Part shown: positions 1-7,430 of the stretch, one piece after another
How positions within the stretch are numbered: the first letter of the stretch is position 1
How the letters are laid out: every line of letters begins with the position of its first letter
Assembly: GCA_000996695.1 (NCBI GenBank)
Contig: LCAT01000005.1
Coordinates: 1-50,998, forward strand
Direction: 5' to 3'
Origin: a candidate division TM6 bacterium GW2011_GWE2_41_16
GTDB taxonomy: Bacteria > Babelota > Babeliae > Babelales > Babelaceae
Length of the DNA stretch: 50,998 bases
Notes under the pieces: model-generated
What the model was told of the DNA's origin: nothing
What the model saw: only the letters and a program-made list of their open reading frames with translations
The model's database searches: none
Translations under genes and position numbers: made by a program

Positions 1-92
1 CAAAAGACTATCTTCCGGGAGCTCGCATACGATGCGGATCCATTAAGTATGCTACGCAAATGTTGCTAAAGTCCGCTTCTTTATATGCGTAA
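1..92 (+). other. possible 3' end of a gene entering from the left
   Basis: Two plus-strand frames are open from the window edge: frame 1 stops at 67-69 (tail ending LRKCC) and frame 3 stops at 90-92 (tail ending SASLYA). Neither tail is long enough to recognise a family and codon use does not choose between them. The next 95 bases are AT-rich and hold the promoter of the following gene, so a gene probably ends here. Confidence 0.3.
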
Positions 93-115
93 GCCCTGAT
101 CTTTTGATGACAATT

Positions 116-143
116 TTGACAAAAAAGTCTTTTTATATATAAT
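116..143 (+). promoter_or_regulatory. consensus sigma70-type promoter
   Basis: TTGACA at 116-121 and TATAAT at 138-143 are separated by 16 bases, so both hexamers match the consensus exactly. A transcript would start near 150 and give a leader of about 40 bases before the ATG at 189. This is the cleanest promoter seen in the window. Confidence 0.75.
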
Positions 144-188
144 TAAAAATAAAAACAGAGAAATAAAAATTCAATATGAAAAGATCGT

Positions 189-1058
189 ATGAAAAGAATC
201 AAAAGCATTTCACTTCTCTTACTGCTTGCAGCCGGAACATGTAACACCCAAAAGGCTTCTGCCATACCGGCATCGATCTATCGTGTGTTGATTTTTCCTG
301 CCTTATATTTTCTTTACGGCACTTGTAAACAAGATAAGCAACAAAAAGCCTTAAACACCCCTTCAACTGACATGGAAGTAAAATTTTACACATACAACGA
401 GAACAGTGAAACCTGTAGTGGTATTTTAGATCTTTTTAGCACACCCTTGCAAAACGTTCCAATGCCTGGTGAACAAGCAGCTCAAACCGCAACCCCAGTT
501 GCCAAAAACAATCCACAGAAAATTTTTGCACTTCATAATAAGGTATATTCGGTTCGACCAAAAAATTTTCCCTCTAATGATTCTACGTTCACATATGAGC
601 TGTTGCACCACTATGGCATGATTTCGCATGGATACACAACTTCAATTAAAGATCAATTTTTAATACCACTGGCCTTATACGCTGTTCCTGCAATTGGCAT
701 GGAATCGATAATTCGTTTTGTTAAAAATAAAAAATTGTTCACATCCCCACTACCAATAGTAGGGCTATGGGGCGGATTTTTATGTACACAAGTTTTAATT
801 CAACAGGCGATGAAACGATGGCAGCATTACCATGCTGACGAGTTTGCTTTCGGCCACATGATCAGTCAAAAAATTGGTGGCATACAAGTTGAGCGCTGTC
901 TTAACGCAATGCAACACAAAATTTGCACGCAAAAACCATCTATAGCTCAACGCATTGCAAATCTATTTCAATCGCAACGATTATTATATGATCGCTACCA
1001 ACGAGCAACAAAGCATTGGAAAAACGCAGGAGTTACATGGGCACCTGTCACTACTTAA
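189..1058 (+). CDS. exported M48-like protein lacking the zinc motif
   Basis: A protein of 289 residues with a signal peptide (residues 1-25, KRIK then a leucine run, cleavage probably after ASA). Residues 155-172 and 188-205 are hydrophobic and could be membrane hairpins. The middle resembles the layout of M48 metallopeptidases: a histidine-rich stretch (LLHHYGMISH, 138-147), then hydrophobic segments, then a HADEFA block (215-220) where M48 enzymes carry the distal ExxxAD zinc ligand. The HExxH motif itself is absent, so catalysis as in M48 enzymes is unlikely. A similar degenerate arrangement is seen in the gene at 7431-8564. The family assignment is an inference from motif order only; it may be a lineage-specific secreted protein. 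A strong promoter precedes it and a hairpin follows it, so it is probably monocistronic. Confidence 0.8.
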   Translation: MKRIKSISLLLLLAAGTCNTQKASAIPASIYRVLIFPALYFLYGTCKQDKQQKALNTPSTDMEVKFYTYNENSETCSGILDLFSTPLQNVPMPGEQAAQTATPVAKNNPQKIFALHNKVYSVRPKNFPSNDSTFTYELLHHYGMISHGYTTSIKDQFLIPLALYAVPAIGMESIIRFVKNKKLFTSPLPIVGLWGGFLCTQVLIQQAMKRWQHYHADEFAFGHMISQKIGGIQVERCLNAMQHKICTQKPSIAQRIANLFQSQRLLYDRYQRATKHWKNAGVTWAPVTT

Positions 1059-1092
1059 AAATTTCGATAATATTTGCACGTTAAAAATTTGA

Positions 1093-1149
1093 TGCCCTTT
1101 TTTGGAACAGAAGTATTGCAACTGAACCAAAAAAGGGCAGACTTATTGT
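1093..1149 (+). terminator. long hairpin downstream of the M48-like gene
   Basis: A perfect 13-bp inverted repeat (TGCCCTTTTTTGG at 1093-1105 and its complement at 1137-1149) encloses a 31-base loop. The following T-run is weak, so it may stop or attenuate transcription rather than be a classic terminator. Confidence 0.5.
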
Positions 1150-1213
1150 TTGTATAGCATTTCTACACATCGATTTTTTGTTTTTATACAAATAATACTT
1201 AAAGGGCTTTCGC

Positions 1214-2422
1214 ATGATCAGTTTACGTACTTTATTTTTTGGAAGCATGTTTGCAATAATCGCTTTTGCCGGTTGGCGAACATACAACTATTATTACGAT
1301 ACAAGTGTACCGGTAGTCGAACTCACCGGAATCGAAGAAAATGGTTACTACAACGGCGATGTAAACTGTATTTTACGCGGTTCCGATGCATACAAAGTAA
1401 AAGATCTTTCAATTTTTCTTGACGATAACAAAGAACTTATCCGCAACCATCGCGTATCATCACGCACCTTTGAGCATCCTTTTACCATTCCTACAACAAC
1501 ACTCACCCAAGGTAAACACGCAATCACTTATGTCGTAACCGATGCATCTCGGCATGCAAATCAAGAAAAAAAGACCATCTCGTTTTTTGTAGATAACGCA
1601 TCATTGCAAGTAGCGCTAGTAAGCCGTGCTGATGATCTTAAGGTGTTCCAGGGCAGAGCACTGCACGTGCAGTTCCAAGCAAACAAAACTATCAAAAAAG
1701 CAATATGTAAAGCGCTATCGCTCGAATACGAGTGCTTCCCAGAAAGCGCAAACTCTTTGGTATACGAATGCTTTATTCCCGTTTCTGTTGAAGAAATACC
1801 CAACGAATATGTTGCAACAATCGATATTGCCGATCATGTAGGCAATACTGTGACTCTTGAACAAAAATTTCAAGTCATAGCATTTCCGTTTAAAAGCCAA
1901 ACTCTTCGTTTAGAACAAGAAAAGATCAAACAAGAGGCGGCCCTTGGCGCAACGGAAGAAATGTTTGAGGCTGACATGGCCCAAGCTACCGCGCAATCAC
2001 CAAAGAAAAAGCTCTGGAGCGGCGTCTTTTATGTGCCGTGTGACAGTAAAGCAATCACGACTGAGTTTGGAACCATTCGCGTATCACAACATAAAGGCAA
2101 ATCGCGTCACAATGCTATCGACCTTGCAGGATCTCCACGATCGGTTGTATGGGCGTCACAAGATGGCGTTGTAGTTATTAAAAAACGCTATGCACATGCA
2201 GGAAACACCGTAGTAATTGATCATGGATATGGGCTTCTCTCCGCTTACTTCCACTTAGAAGAATATGCTGACAAACTTAACGTTGGCGATACGATTCAAA
2301 AAGGTCGTCCGGTTGGTAAACTTGGCATGACAGGTCATGCAACGGGTTACCACTTGCATTGGGAAGTGCGTTTGGGAAACAAAAAAGTTGATCCTATGCA
2401 ATGGACAAAAAACACTCTATAA
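1214..2422 (+). CDS. membrane-anchored M23 (LytM-type) peptidoglycan endopeptidase
   Basis: A protein of 402 residues with one N-terminal membrane helix (about 5-20), a long extracytoplasmic region of beta-rich spacer (about 35-230), a charged helical stretch (about 235-265), and a C-terminal Peptidase_M23 domain (about 285-395). The metal and catalytic residues of the family are visible: HNAID (His299 and Asp303) and HLHWEV (His380, His382), with the glycine-rich TGHATGYH just before. M23 enzymes cut peptide cross-links in peptidoglycan, or act as inactive EnvC-like activators when ligands are lost; here the ligands are kept, so an active enzyme is expected. The ATG at 1214 follows a purine-rich stretch (AAAGGG) and starts the membrane anchor. 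It implies a peptidoglycan layer, in agreement with murA and glmM in this window. Confidence 0.9.
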   Translation: MISLRTLFFGSMFAIIAFAGWRTYNYYYDTSVPVVELTGIEENGYYNGDVNCILRGSDAYKVKDLSIFLDDNKELIRNHRVSSRTFEHPFTIPTTTLTQGKHAITYVVTDASRHANQEKKTISFFVDNASLQVALVSRADDLKVFQGRALHVQFQANKTIKKAICKALSLEYECFPESANSLVYECFIPVSVEEIPNEYVATIDIADHVGNTVTLEQKFQVIAFPFKSQTLRLEQEKIKQEAALGATEEMFEADMAQATAQSPKKKLWSGVFYVPCDSKAITTEFGTIRVSQHKGKSRHNAIDLAGSPRSVVWASQDGVVVIKKRYAHAGNTVVIDHGYGLLSAYFHLEEYADKLNVGDTIQKGRPVGKLGMTGHATGYHLHWEVRLGNKKVDPMQWTKNTL

Positions 2423-2423
2423 A

Positions 2424-2439
2424 ACAGGCATTCGCCTGT
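2424..2439 (+). repeat. CAGGC-type short palindrome
   Basis: ACAGGC-attc-GCCTGT lies two bases after the M23 stop codon and is followed by CTTGACC. Related palindromes (CAGGC, four-base loop, GCCTG) recur in other intergenic gaps at 41948-41963 and 43964-43977, and an imperfect one near 29590-29603, so it looks like a small dispersed repeat that may also end transcription. Confidence 0.55.
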
Positions 2440-2534
2440 CTTGACCTAAATTTGATATATTGACCCCGCCTTCTCAAAAAGCCTATGGCAGGAAACGGAT
2501 CAAGAATGGAACACTTTAAAAAGGAATAAAAAAG

Positions 2535-3221
2535 ATGAGGCTCACAAAACAGAGCGTGATAATCATGTCAATGTTACTTGTGGGCCTCTTTTCTTTTGAT
2601 GTGTATTGGTATGTCTATCCAACCCTTGCTCGCATTACAGAAAACAAAAAATTGTACGCGCTCAATCAGGACCTTTTGGCTAAAAAACAACAACTTAAAG
2701 ATTTTGAAAAATTTTCTCAGAAAAACATGCCAAAAGAGAACGCTGCCAATTTTATTGAAAGCGTGCTCGTCTTTACACGAAAAAAAAATTTCGTCATACA
2801 CAGCTGGTCAAAGTTAACTCAGACAAAAATTCCACCGGCTCTTAAGCCACCAACAGGTGCCGTTATTGTTGCGCATGAACTTGATATAGACACAACGTTT
2901 CATACCTTCATTGATTTGTGCAATGCTCTGCAAAATGCATATCCACAGCCACTCATCACTTCTTTGCGGGTACGACAAACCGGTAAAGAAAAAGTAACAA
3001 AAAATTTTAAAATGGTGGTATACGAAGTTCAGCTACCTCAGGGTATATCTGTTCCATTTACATACAAAAATCCAAAGCAAATCGCCGTTGACCCTTTCGA
3101 CCATCAAGAGAAACCTTTTTGTGCACACTTTGAGCGGCCTGACGGAAAAAGTTTTGATATCGAGATTGACGTTGAAGGAAAAATAAAATCCCTTCAACGA
3201 ACAAAGCCGTTGAAGGGCTAG
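2535..3221 (+). CDS. single-pass membrane protein with PilO-like shape
   Basis: A protein of 228 residues: short basic N-terminus, one membrane helix (about 8-28), a coiled-coil-prone segment (about 35-65, rich in K, Q, L and E), then an alpha/beta region up to about 180 and a tail of about 45 residues. The order helix, coiled coil, small alpha/beta domain is that of PilO/GspM-type inner-membrane proteins of type IV pili and type II secretion, but no diagnostic motif is seen and no pilM, pilN or pilQ lies next to it, so this is only a structural resemblance. The ATG at 2535 follows AAGGAA. Its last codons contain half of a perfect hairpin. Confidence 0.7.
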   Translation: MRLTKQSVIIMSMLLVGLFSFDVYWYVYPTLARITENKKLYALNQDLLAKKQQLKDFEKFSQKNMPKENAANFIESVLVFTRKKNFVIHSWSKLTQTKIPPALKPPTGAVIVAHELDIDTTFHTFIDLCNALQNAYPQPLITSLRVRQTGKEKVTKNFKMVVYEVQLPQGISVPFTYKNPKQIAVDPFDHQEKPFCAHFERPDGKSFDIEIDVEGKIKSLQRTKPLKG

Positions 3222-3252
3222 GGGGGTGAACAACATCGCGACGATGCTGTTC
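3190..3252 (+). terminator. two consecutive hairpins at the end of the PilO-like gene
   Basis: CCCTTCAACG (3190-3199) pairs perfectly with 3208-3217, just before the stop codon at 3219-3221, so the coding end itself folds. A second stem, GAACAACATCG (3228-3238) with 3242-3252, has one mismatch and a three-base loop. Neither has a strong T-run. They could stop transcription or protect the 3' end of the mRNA. Confidence 0.45.
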
Positions 3253-3339
3253 TTTAGGGACGTTCTTAAAATTTAATCATCAAAAATTTGCAACGAATAC
3301 TAACACCCAAGATTCACCCTGTCAAGGCAAATACCACAT

Positions 3340-3430
3340 AAGGGTTCTACCCTTATAACCCGCAAGGGTCGTTAGCCCTCCAAAGGCGAATGCTTGGAGC
3401 GTTTGGGCCGTAAGGCTTGACCCGATGACA
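3340..3430 (+). repeat. dispersed intergenic repeat, copy A
   Basis: The segment starts with AGGGTTCTACCCT, continues with AACCCGCAAGGG and ends with CTTGACCCGATGACA. Bases 3375-3423 (49 nt) are identical to the reverse complement of 5190-5238. The two inverted copies therefore flank murA. The 3222-3675 gap holds otherwise only inverted repeats and the presumed murA promoter. Confidence 0.85.
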
Positions 3431-3474
3431 AATATAGTGGTTAAGAGCATGCCAAATAAGTACTGTTAGGTTTG

Positions 3475-3611
3475 CGCTATAATTTTGTTATAATTTTTTA
3501 TAGCGTAATCCATTAACATATGCGCACATGAGTTAATAAAACATGCATTGGATAAAGTGTTTTAAAACATCGCATGGCAGCGCCAAATAATACGTACTCA
3601 CTTTTATTTGG
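3475..3611 (+). promoter_or_regulatory. inverted repeats upstream of murA
   Basis: Two symmetric sites lie in the AT-rich leader region: CGCTATAA (3475-3482) with TTATAGCG (3498-3505), and CCAAATAA (3583-3590) with TTATTTGG (3604-3611). They could be operators or mRNA hairpins. A TATATT at about 3622 could serve as a -10 element for murA, but no good -35 hexamer is paired with it. Confidence 0.35.
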
Positions 3612-3675
3612 TAGCGTATGCTATATTATCAAAAATTGTATTCATACTCTTACAAAAATTTTTTAGGCGTATCCC

Positions 3676-4962
3676 ATGCACAAAGACCATTTTATTATTC
3701 ATGGACCGACACCTCTACACGGCACCGTGCCAATCAGTGGCGCAAAAAATGCAGTGCTCGTTGAACTTGCCGCACTTCTTTTGCCAAATGGTGTATCAAC
3801 GCTCACTAACGTCCCACTCATCAGCGACGTATACGGCATGATCAATCTTCTCAAAAGCTTTGGTGCATTAGTACATATTGATGAAATAAAACATACCGTT
3901 ACGGTTGACGCTCGTGGGGTCAACGCTGCTGTTCCGCCCTTCGAAATATTACGCTCATTTAGAGCATCAATTCTCACCACAGGGGCTATGCTCAGTCGGT
4001 GCGGATGCGCATACATTGAAGCTCCAGGAGGCTGCCCTATTGGAGCAAGACCTATCAATTTGCATAGAGAGGCTTTCAATAAACTTGGCGCCCGTTTTAT
4101 CGAACAAGAAGCCTTCACACAAGTAATTGCTGACAAAAAATTAATTGGAGACATGATTGTATTTGACTATCCAAGCGTTGGATCAACAGAAAATGCGTTA
4201 CTTGCTGCAGTATGCGCACAAGGGACAACAACTATTATTAATGCTGCTATTGAGCCAGAGATTATCGATTTGATAAATTTCCTCATCAGCATGGGCTGCA
4301 AAATTACCACCCAAACTCCTGCGTCTATCATCATTGAAGGAGTTGATCAAAAAACACTTCGTGGTATATCGCACCAGGTAATTGGAGACAGGCTCGAGTG
4401 CGGTACATGGCTTTTTGCCGCAGCAATGACTCAGGGTTCAATCATTACAACTAACGCACCAACGCAGCATATGCACGTAGTTTTGTATGAACTTGAAAAA
4501 ATGGGGCATGACATCAAAGTTGATCACGCCACTCAAACCATACGCATTACCTCTCAAAAAAATTACACAAGCACAAGCGTCAAGACGATGCCGCATCCTG
4601 GATTCCCTACCGACTTACAATCGCCATTGCTTGCAGTTCTTACTCAAGCTCAGGGCAATGGATCAATCTGCGAAACGGTTTTTGAAAATAGATTTTTAGC
4701 AGCACCTGAATTAGTTAAAATGGGCGCACAGATAACCGTCCAAGGCTCAAGCGTTCTAGTAACGGGCATAGAAAAACTGCATGGCTCAGAGGTTGAAGCA
4801 AAAGATATTCGTGCTGGCGCGGCGCTTGCTATCGCTGCCATGAGCGCAGAAGGTACCACAGTCTTAACCGGCATTCAGCATATAGACCGTGGGTACGAGA
4901 ACTTTGTACAAAAAGCAACAGCACTTGGCGCACGCATAAAGCGCGTAGTGCAAAACTCTTAA
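3676..4962 (+). CDS. murA: UDP-N-acetylglucosamine 1-carboxyvinyltransferase (MurA)
   Basis: It transfers enolpyruvate from phosphoenolpyruvate to UDP-GlcNAc, the first committed step of peptidoglycan synthesis, in the cytoplasm. The 428 residues match the full family length. Conserved residues are visible: Lys24 in SGAKNAVL, the active-site loop EAPGGCPIGARP with Cys120 (equivalent to E. coli Cys115, the fosfomycin target), and GDRLECGTW in the second domain. The Cys form predicts fosfomycin sensitivity of the enzyme (family knowledge; not tested). The start is the ATG at 3676 giving MHKDHFIIHGP, the usual N-terminus. The gene stands alone between two inverted copies of the dispersed repeat and is convergent with atpG. 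Confidence 0.97.
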   Translation: MHKDHFIIHGPTPLHGTVPISGAKNAVLVELAALLLPNGVSTLTNVPLISDVYGMINLLKSFGALVHIDEIKHTVTVDARGVNAAVPPFEILRSFRASILTTGAMLSRCGCAYIEAPGGCPIGARPINLHREAFNKLGARFIEQEAFTQVIADKKLIGDMIVFDYPSVGSTENALLAAVCAQGTTTIINAAIEPEIIDLINFLISMGCKITTQTPASIIIEGVDQKTLRGISHQVIGDRLECGTWLFAAAMTQGSIITTNAPTQHMHVVLYELEKMGHDIKVDHATQTIRITSQKNYTSTSVKTMPHPGFPTDLQSPLLAVLTQAQGNGSICETVFENRFLAAPELVKMGAQITVQGSSVLVTGIEKLHGSEVEAKDIRAGAALAIAAMSAEGTTVLTGIQHIDRGYENFVQKATALGARIKRVVQNS

Positions 4963-4966
4963 ATAA

Positions 4967-5022
4967 AAGGGCGCCGCCCTTTAACCCGCAAGGGCCCAGC
5001 CCTTGACTTGATGACATAAAAA
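4967..5022 (+). repeat. dispersed intergenic repeat, copy C
   Basis: It begins five bases after the murA stop: AAAGGGCGCCGCCCTTT (a perfect hairpin), then AACCCGCAAGGG, then CCCTTGAC and GATGACA followed by A-rich sequence. It shares the skeleton of copies A, B, D and E. The first hairpin may also terminate murA transcription. Confidence 0.75.
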
Positions 5023-5080
5023 TACATGATTTATGCCGTTAATCTACTAATAATAAACTTGTATTGCGTAGCATGAAGCT

Positions 5081-5124
5081 TGAGAAGATACCAAAACGGT
5101 TTTTATCGTTTTGGTATCTTCTCA
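5081..5124. repeat. 18-bp perfect hairpin between two facing repeats
   Basis: TGAGAAGATACCAAAACG (5081-5098) is exactly complementary to 5107-5124 around an 8-base loop. Outside it, GCCGTTA near 5036 and TAACGGC near 5129 extend the symmetry. It sits between copy C (plus orientation) and copy B (minus orientation), the same arrangement as at 29328-29603. No long T-run follows on either strand. Confidence 0.8.
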
Positions 5125-5185
5125 GTTACTAACGGCAATGCCGTCTCAGAAAATGCAAATTAGCTAAGCTCTTGTGTTATTTTTT

Positions 5186-5269
5186 CAGTGGGTCAAGCCT
5201 TACGGCCCAAACGCTCCAAGCATTCGCCTTTGGAGGGCGAATGCCCTTGCGGGTGAGGGTAGAACCCTC
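5186..5269 (-). repeat. dispersed intergenic repeat, copy B (inverted)
   Basis: This is the reverse complement of copy A, with 49 identical bases (5190-5238) and further similarity through GAGGGTAGAACCCTC (5255-5269), which is itself a hairpin two bases from the atpG stop codon. It ends in CAGTGGGTC on the plus strand, the same terminus as copy E. Confidence 0.85.
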
Positions 5270-5270
5270 T

Positions 5271-6059
5271 TTAGTCCGGCAGACCCACAAGAGTAGCTGT
5301 CAAATCAATAAGCTCTTTGGTAATCGACGCTTGGCGAAGCTTGTTATAATCAAGCTTAAGCTGTGCGATAATCTTTTCAGCGTTTTGAGTAGAAGTATCC
5401 ATCGACACGAACCGTGCCGAAAATTCGGCAGCCAATGAATCGAGTAACACTTTTTGAATTTGTGCTTCAAGATACATTTTGTGTATCACTTGCTGTTGCT
5501 TGGATGCAAAAATAGTTTTTTTGATCAAAACTGTAGTGCGTTGTTTTTGTACAAAAAAAGACTTCGGATAATTGCTGTAAATGACTATGTACTCGTCTTC
5601 TTGCAATGTTTCATATGCGTCAACAATAATGCGCATGCTTGACTGAAGGGTCGAGAGAGAAAGAGCACCAACCATCGTCTGTGCAGCCAAATTTTGTTCC
5701 TTAATTAACTCAACGCACTGGTGCCCAAAGACTGAAAGAACCGCACGGTTAGTAGTATTAATACTATCGAGATTTTTACGTACATATTGTAGTAAAAGTG
5801 TGTTAAACGTTCCGCACACCCCCTTGTGTGAACCCACCACAAAAATATATCGTGGACTATGTAAGTTTTTGGCATGCGTATCAACAAGACCTACAGTCCC
5901 ATACAAACGCTCTACTTCTTGATAAAAAACATCAAAGGCAGCCTTGTACTGACGAGTACGCGTATGATGAGACATAGAGATCAAGCGCATAGCATTCGTT
6001 GTTTTACGGAACATTTCAATCGTTTTAATGTGCTGTTTGAGCACGATCAGTTGTGCCAT
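5271..6059 (-). CDS. atpG: ATP synthase F1 subunit gamma
   Basis: The gamma subunit is the rotating central stalk of F1. The 262 residues are slightly short for the family (about 280-290). The N-terminal helix (KTIEMFRKTTNAMRLIS) matches the family pattern of I..T.AM..VS, the central domain has FVVGSHKGVCGTFN where others have SDRGLCGGFN, and the C-terminal helix RQASITKELIDLTATLVGL is the most conserved part of the subunit. No other atp gene lies beside it: the neighbours are murA (convergent) and a NYN nuclease (divergent). ATP synthase genes normally form one operon, so this copy is detached; whether the remaining subunits exist elsewhere cannot be told from here. Confidence 0.93.
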   Translation of the reverse strand: MAQLIVLKQHIKTIEMFRKTTNAMRLISMSHHTRTRQYKAAFDVFYQEVERLYGTVGLVDTHAKNLHSPRYIFVVGSHKGVCGTFNTLLLQYVRKNLDSINTTNRAVLSVFGHQCVELIKEQNLAAQTMVGALSLSTLQSSMRIIVDAYETLQEDEYIVIYSNYPKSFFVQKQRTTVLIKKTIFASKQQQVIHKMYLEAQIQKVLLDSLAAEFSARFVSMDTSTQNAEKIIAQLKLDYNKLRQASITKELIDLTATLVGLPD

Positions 6060-6214
6060 TCGAGCACCGTCCTCACTAAAAATCTTACATTTTAGGCAGC
6101 TCTATTCACTAAAATTAAAAAGAGCGCACTAACTATACATTTAGGCAACAGAAATACATTACACTAAAAAGCGTAGTGAAAAAAGGATCAATATAAAACG
6201 CTTGGAGATGAATC

Positions 6215-6784
6215 ATGCTACTTATTATTGATGGATATAATGTCATAGGAACGCAATATGACGTAAAAAATTCACCACAGCACAAAAAAAATTTCATCAA
6301 TATGGTAAAAGCATATGCAACAACACACAAGCACGCAACGATTCATCTTGTGTTTGATGGAGGACCTTCGGCTCAGTCGCTTTCAGAACAACACAAAAAT
6401 CTTACCATTACGCATGCTGGCTACCAATCATCCGCAGATAAATACATTATTAATCTGGTGCGCAAAAACAAAAATGACGAAATAGTGGTCGTCTCTTTTG
6501 ACAGAGCTTTGTGTGCCGAAACAAGCAACTTTGGAGCTACCCAGCTTGATCCTGACGCATGGTTCGTGTTATTACGCAATAAAACTGAACAAAAAAAACC
6601 GCAGCAAACCAATATCATTAAAATATCCGATCAAGAAAATACTGAGTTAGATGAACTTATGCGACTTGCAGCGAACATGCCCTGCAAAGAAAAAGATGAA
6701 GATTTTCAGCAACAGCGCACAAAAACAGGCGCAATGCCATCGCGTCAAGACAAAAAGCTTAAACATATTATTAAAAAAATTTAG
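6215..6784 (+). CDS. YacP/Rae1-like NYN-domain RNase
   Basis: A protein of 189 residues starting MLLIIDGYNVIG, the first acidic motif of the PIN-like NYN fold (Asp6, Asn9). Further acidic motifs follow: VFDGG (about 48-52), SADKYI (about 78-83) and VVSFDRAL (about 97-104). These are the metal-binding positions of YacP (DUF901) proteins, whose Bacillus member Rae1 is a ribosome-associated endoribonuclease. The C-terminal 60 residues are charged and probably unstructured. The start at 6215 is preceded by TTGGAGATGA. It lies eight bases upstream of tsaE, so the two are probably co-transcribed. Confidence 0.85.
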   Translation: MLLIIDGYNVIGTQYDVKNSPQHKKNFINMVKAYATTHKHATIHLVFDGGPSAQSLSEQHKNLTITHAGYQSSADKYIINLVRKNKNDEIVVVSFDRALCAETSNFGATQLDPDAWFVLLRNKTEQKKPQQTNIIKISDQENTELDELMRLAANMPCKEKDEDFQQQRTKTGAMPSRQDKKLKHIIKKI

Positions 6785-6792
6785 GAGCACAC

Positions 6793-7266
6793 ATGCAATC
6801 TATTACAAAAACAGTCCAATACTCTCTAGACCAAATAGACACGCTCGCCGATATTCTCTATGACATGAAACCTTCTTGTTGCGTCTATACCTTCAAAGGC
6901 GAAATGGGAAGCGGAAAAACAACATTGATTGGCAAACTCTTAGAAAAATGTGGCATAACCGATTTTAGCGGCAGCCCAACCTATACGTATTTGTATACCT
7001 ATAAAAACAACATCGGAGAAACGTTTTATCATTTCGATTTATATCGCATGAGCTCACAGGCTGATGCTTTTACTTTTTTAGACCTCGAAGAATATATTCA
7101 AACAGCATGTTGCCAAGCTGAACCACCTTCATGGATTTTTATTGAGTGGCCAGAAAAAATTACATCACTCTTACCTGCGAATACCGTTCAGATAGCGCTC
7201 GCTCAAAGTCCAGAAAGTCCATCGACAAAACGCTCTGCAACAATAACATATAGCGAAAATCTTTAA
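6793..7266 (+). CDS. tsaE: tRNA threonylcarbamoyladenosine biosynthesis ATPase TsaE
   Basis: TsaE is the ATPase that works with TsaB and TsaD to make t6A at position 37 of ANN-decoding tRNAs. The 157 residues show the P-loop GEMGSGKTT (36-44), SPTYTY (57-62 region, the Thr-rich switch), HFDLYR (about 78-83), FLDLEEYI and FIEWPEK (Walker B-like, about 117-123), all in family order. The start ATG follows TTAGGAG. Terminated by the bidirectional hairpin at 7373-7415, shared with the convergent gene. Confidence 0.95.
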   Translation: MQSITKTVQYSLDQIDTLADILYDMKPSCCVYTFKGEMGSGKTTLIGKLLEKCGITDFSGSPTYTYLYTYKNNIGETFYHFDLYRMSSQADAFTFLDLEEYIQTACCQAEPPSWIFIEWPEKITSLLPANTVQIALAQSPESPSTKRSATITYSENL

Positions 7267-7372
7267 AGCATCTTTTTAATAAAGGCTTTACCATTAATCT
7301 GTTAAAAATATAACAAGTTCAACGGCATATGTTTATAACCTTCGAAATTCTTACAGCAAGATTTTTGCATAA

Positions 7373-7415
7373 AAAAGCAGAACCCTGGTGATACCAAGGT
7401 CCTGCTTTTGTTTTT
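7373..7415. terminator. bidirectional terminator between convergent genes
   Basis: AAAAGCAGaACCcTGG (7373-7388) pairs with CCAAGGTCCTGCTTTT (7394-7409) with one mismatch and one wobble, a five-base loop, and T-rich sequence after it on the plus strand; the A-run on the left gives Ts on the minus strand. Confidence 0.85.
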
Positions 7416-7430
7416 AGTTCCGAAAAATTT

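Noticed and set aside
2535-3221. PilO of a type IV pilus
   Set aside because: Shape only; no pilM, pilN, pilP or pilQ beside it, so no gene name was given.
3222-3675. Small structured RNA (SRP, RNase P or tmRNA) in the gap before murA
   Set aside because: The conserved cores of these RNAs were looked for by eye and not found; the gap is explained by repeat copy A and AT-rich promoter sequence.
3699-4154. A 151-codon minus-strand reading frame inside murA
   Set aside because: Fully contained in murA, with composition expected for a shadow; no support as a gene.
5081-5124. The long hairpin as a simple intrinsic terminator
   Set aside because: No T-run follows the stem on either strand and it sits inside a symmetric repeat structure, so a plain terminator is not the best account.
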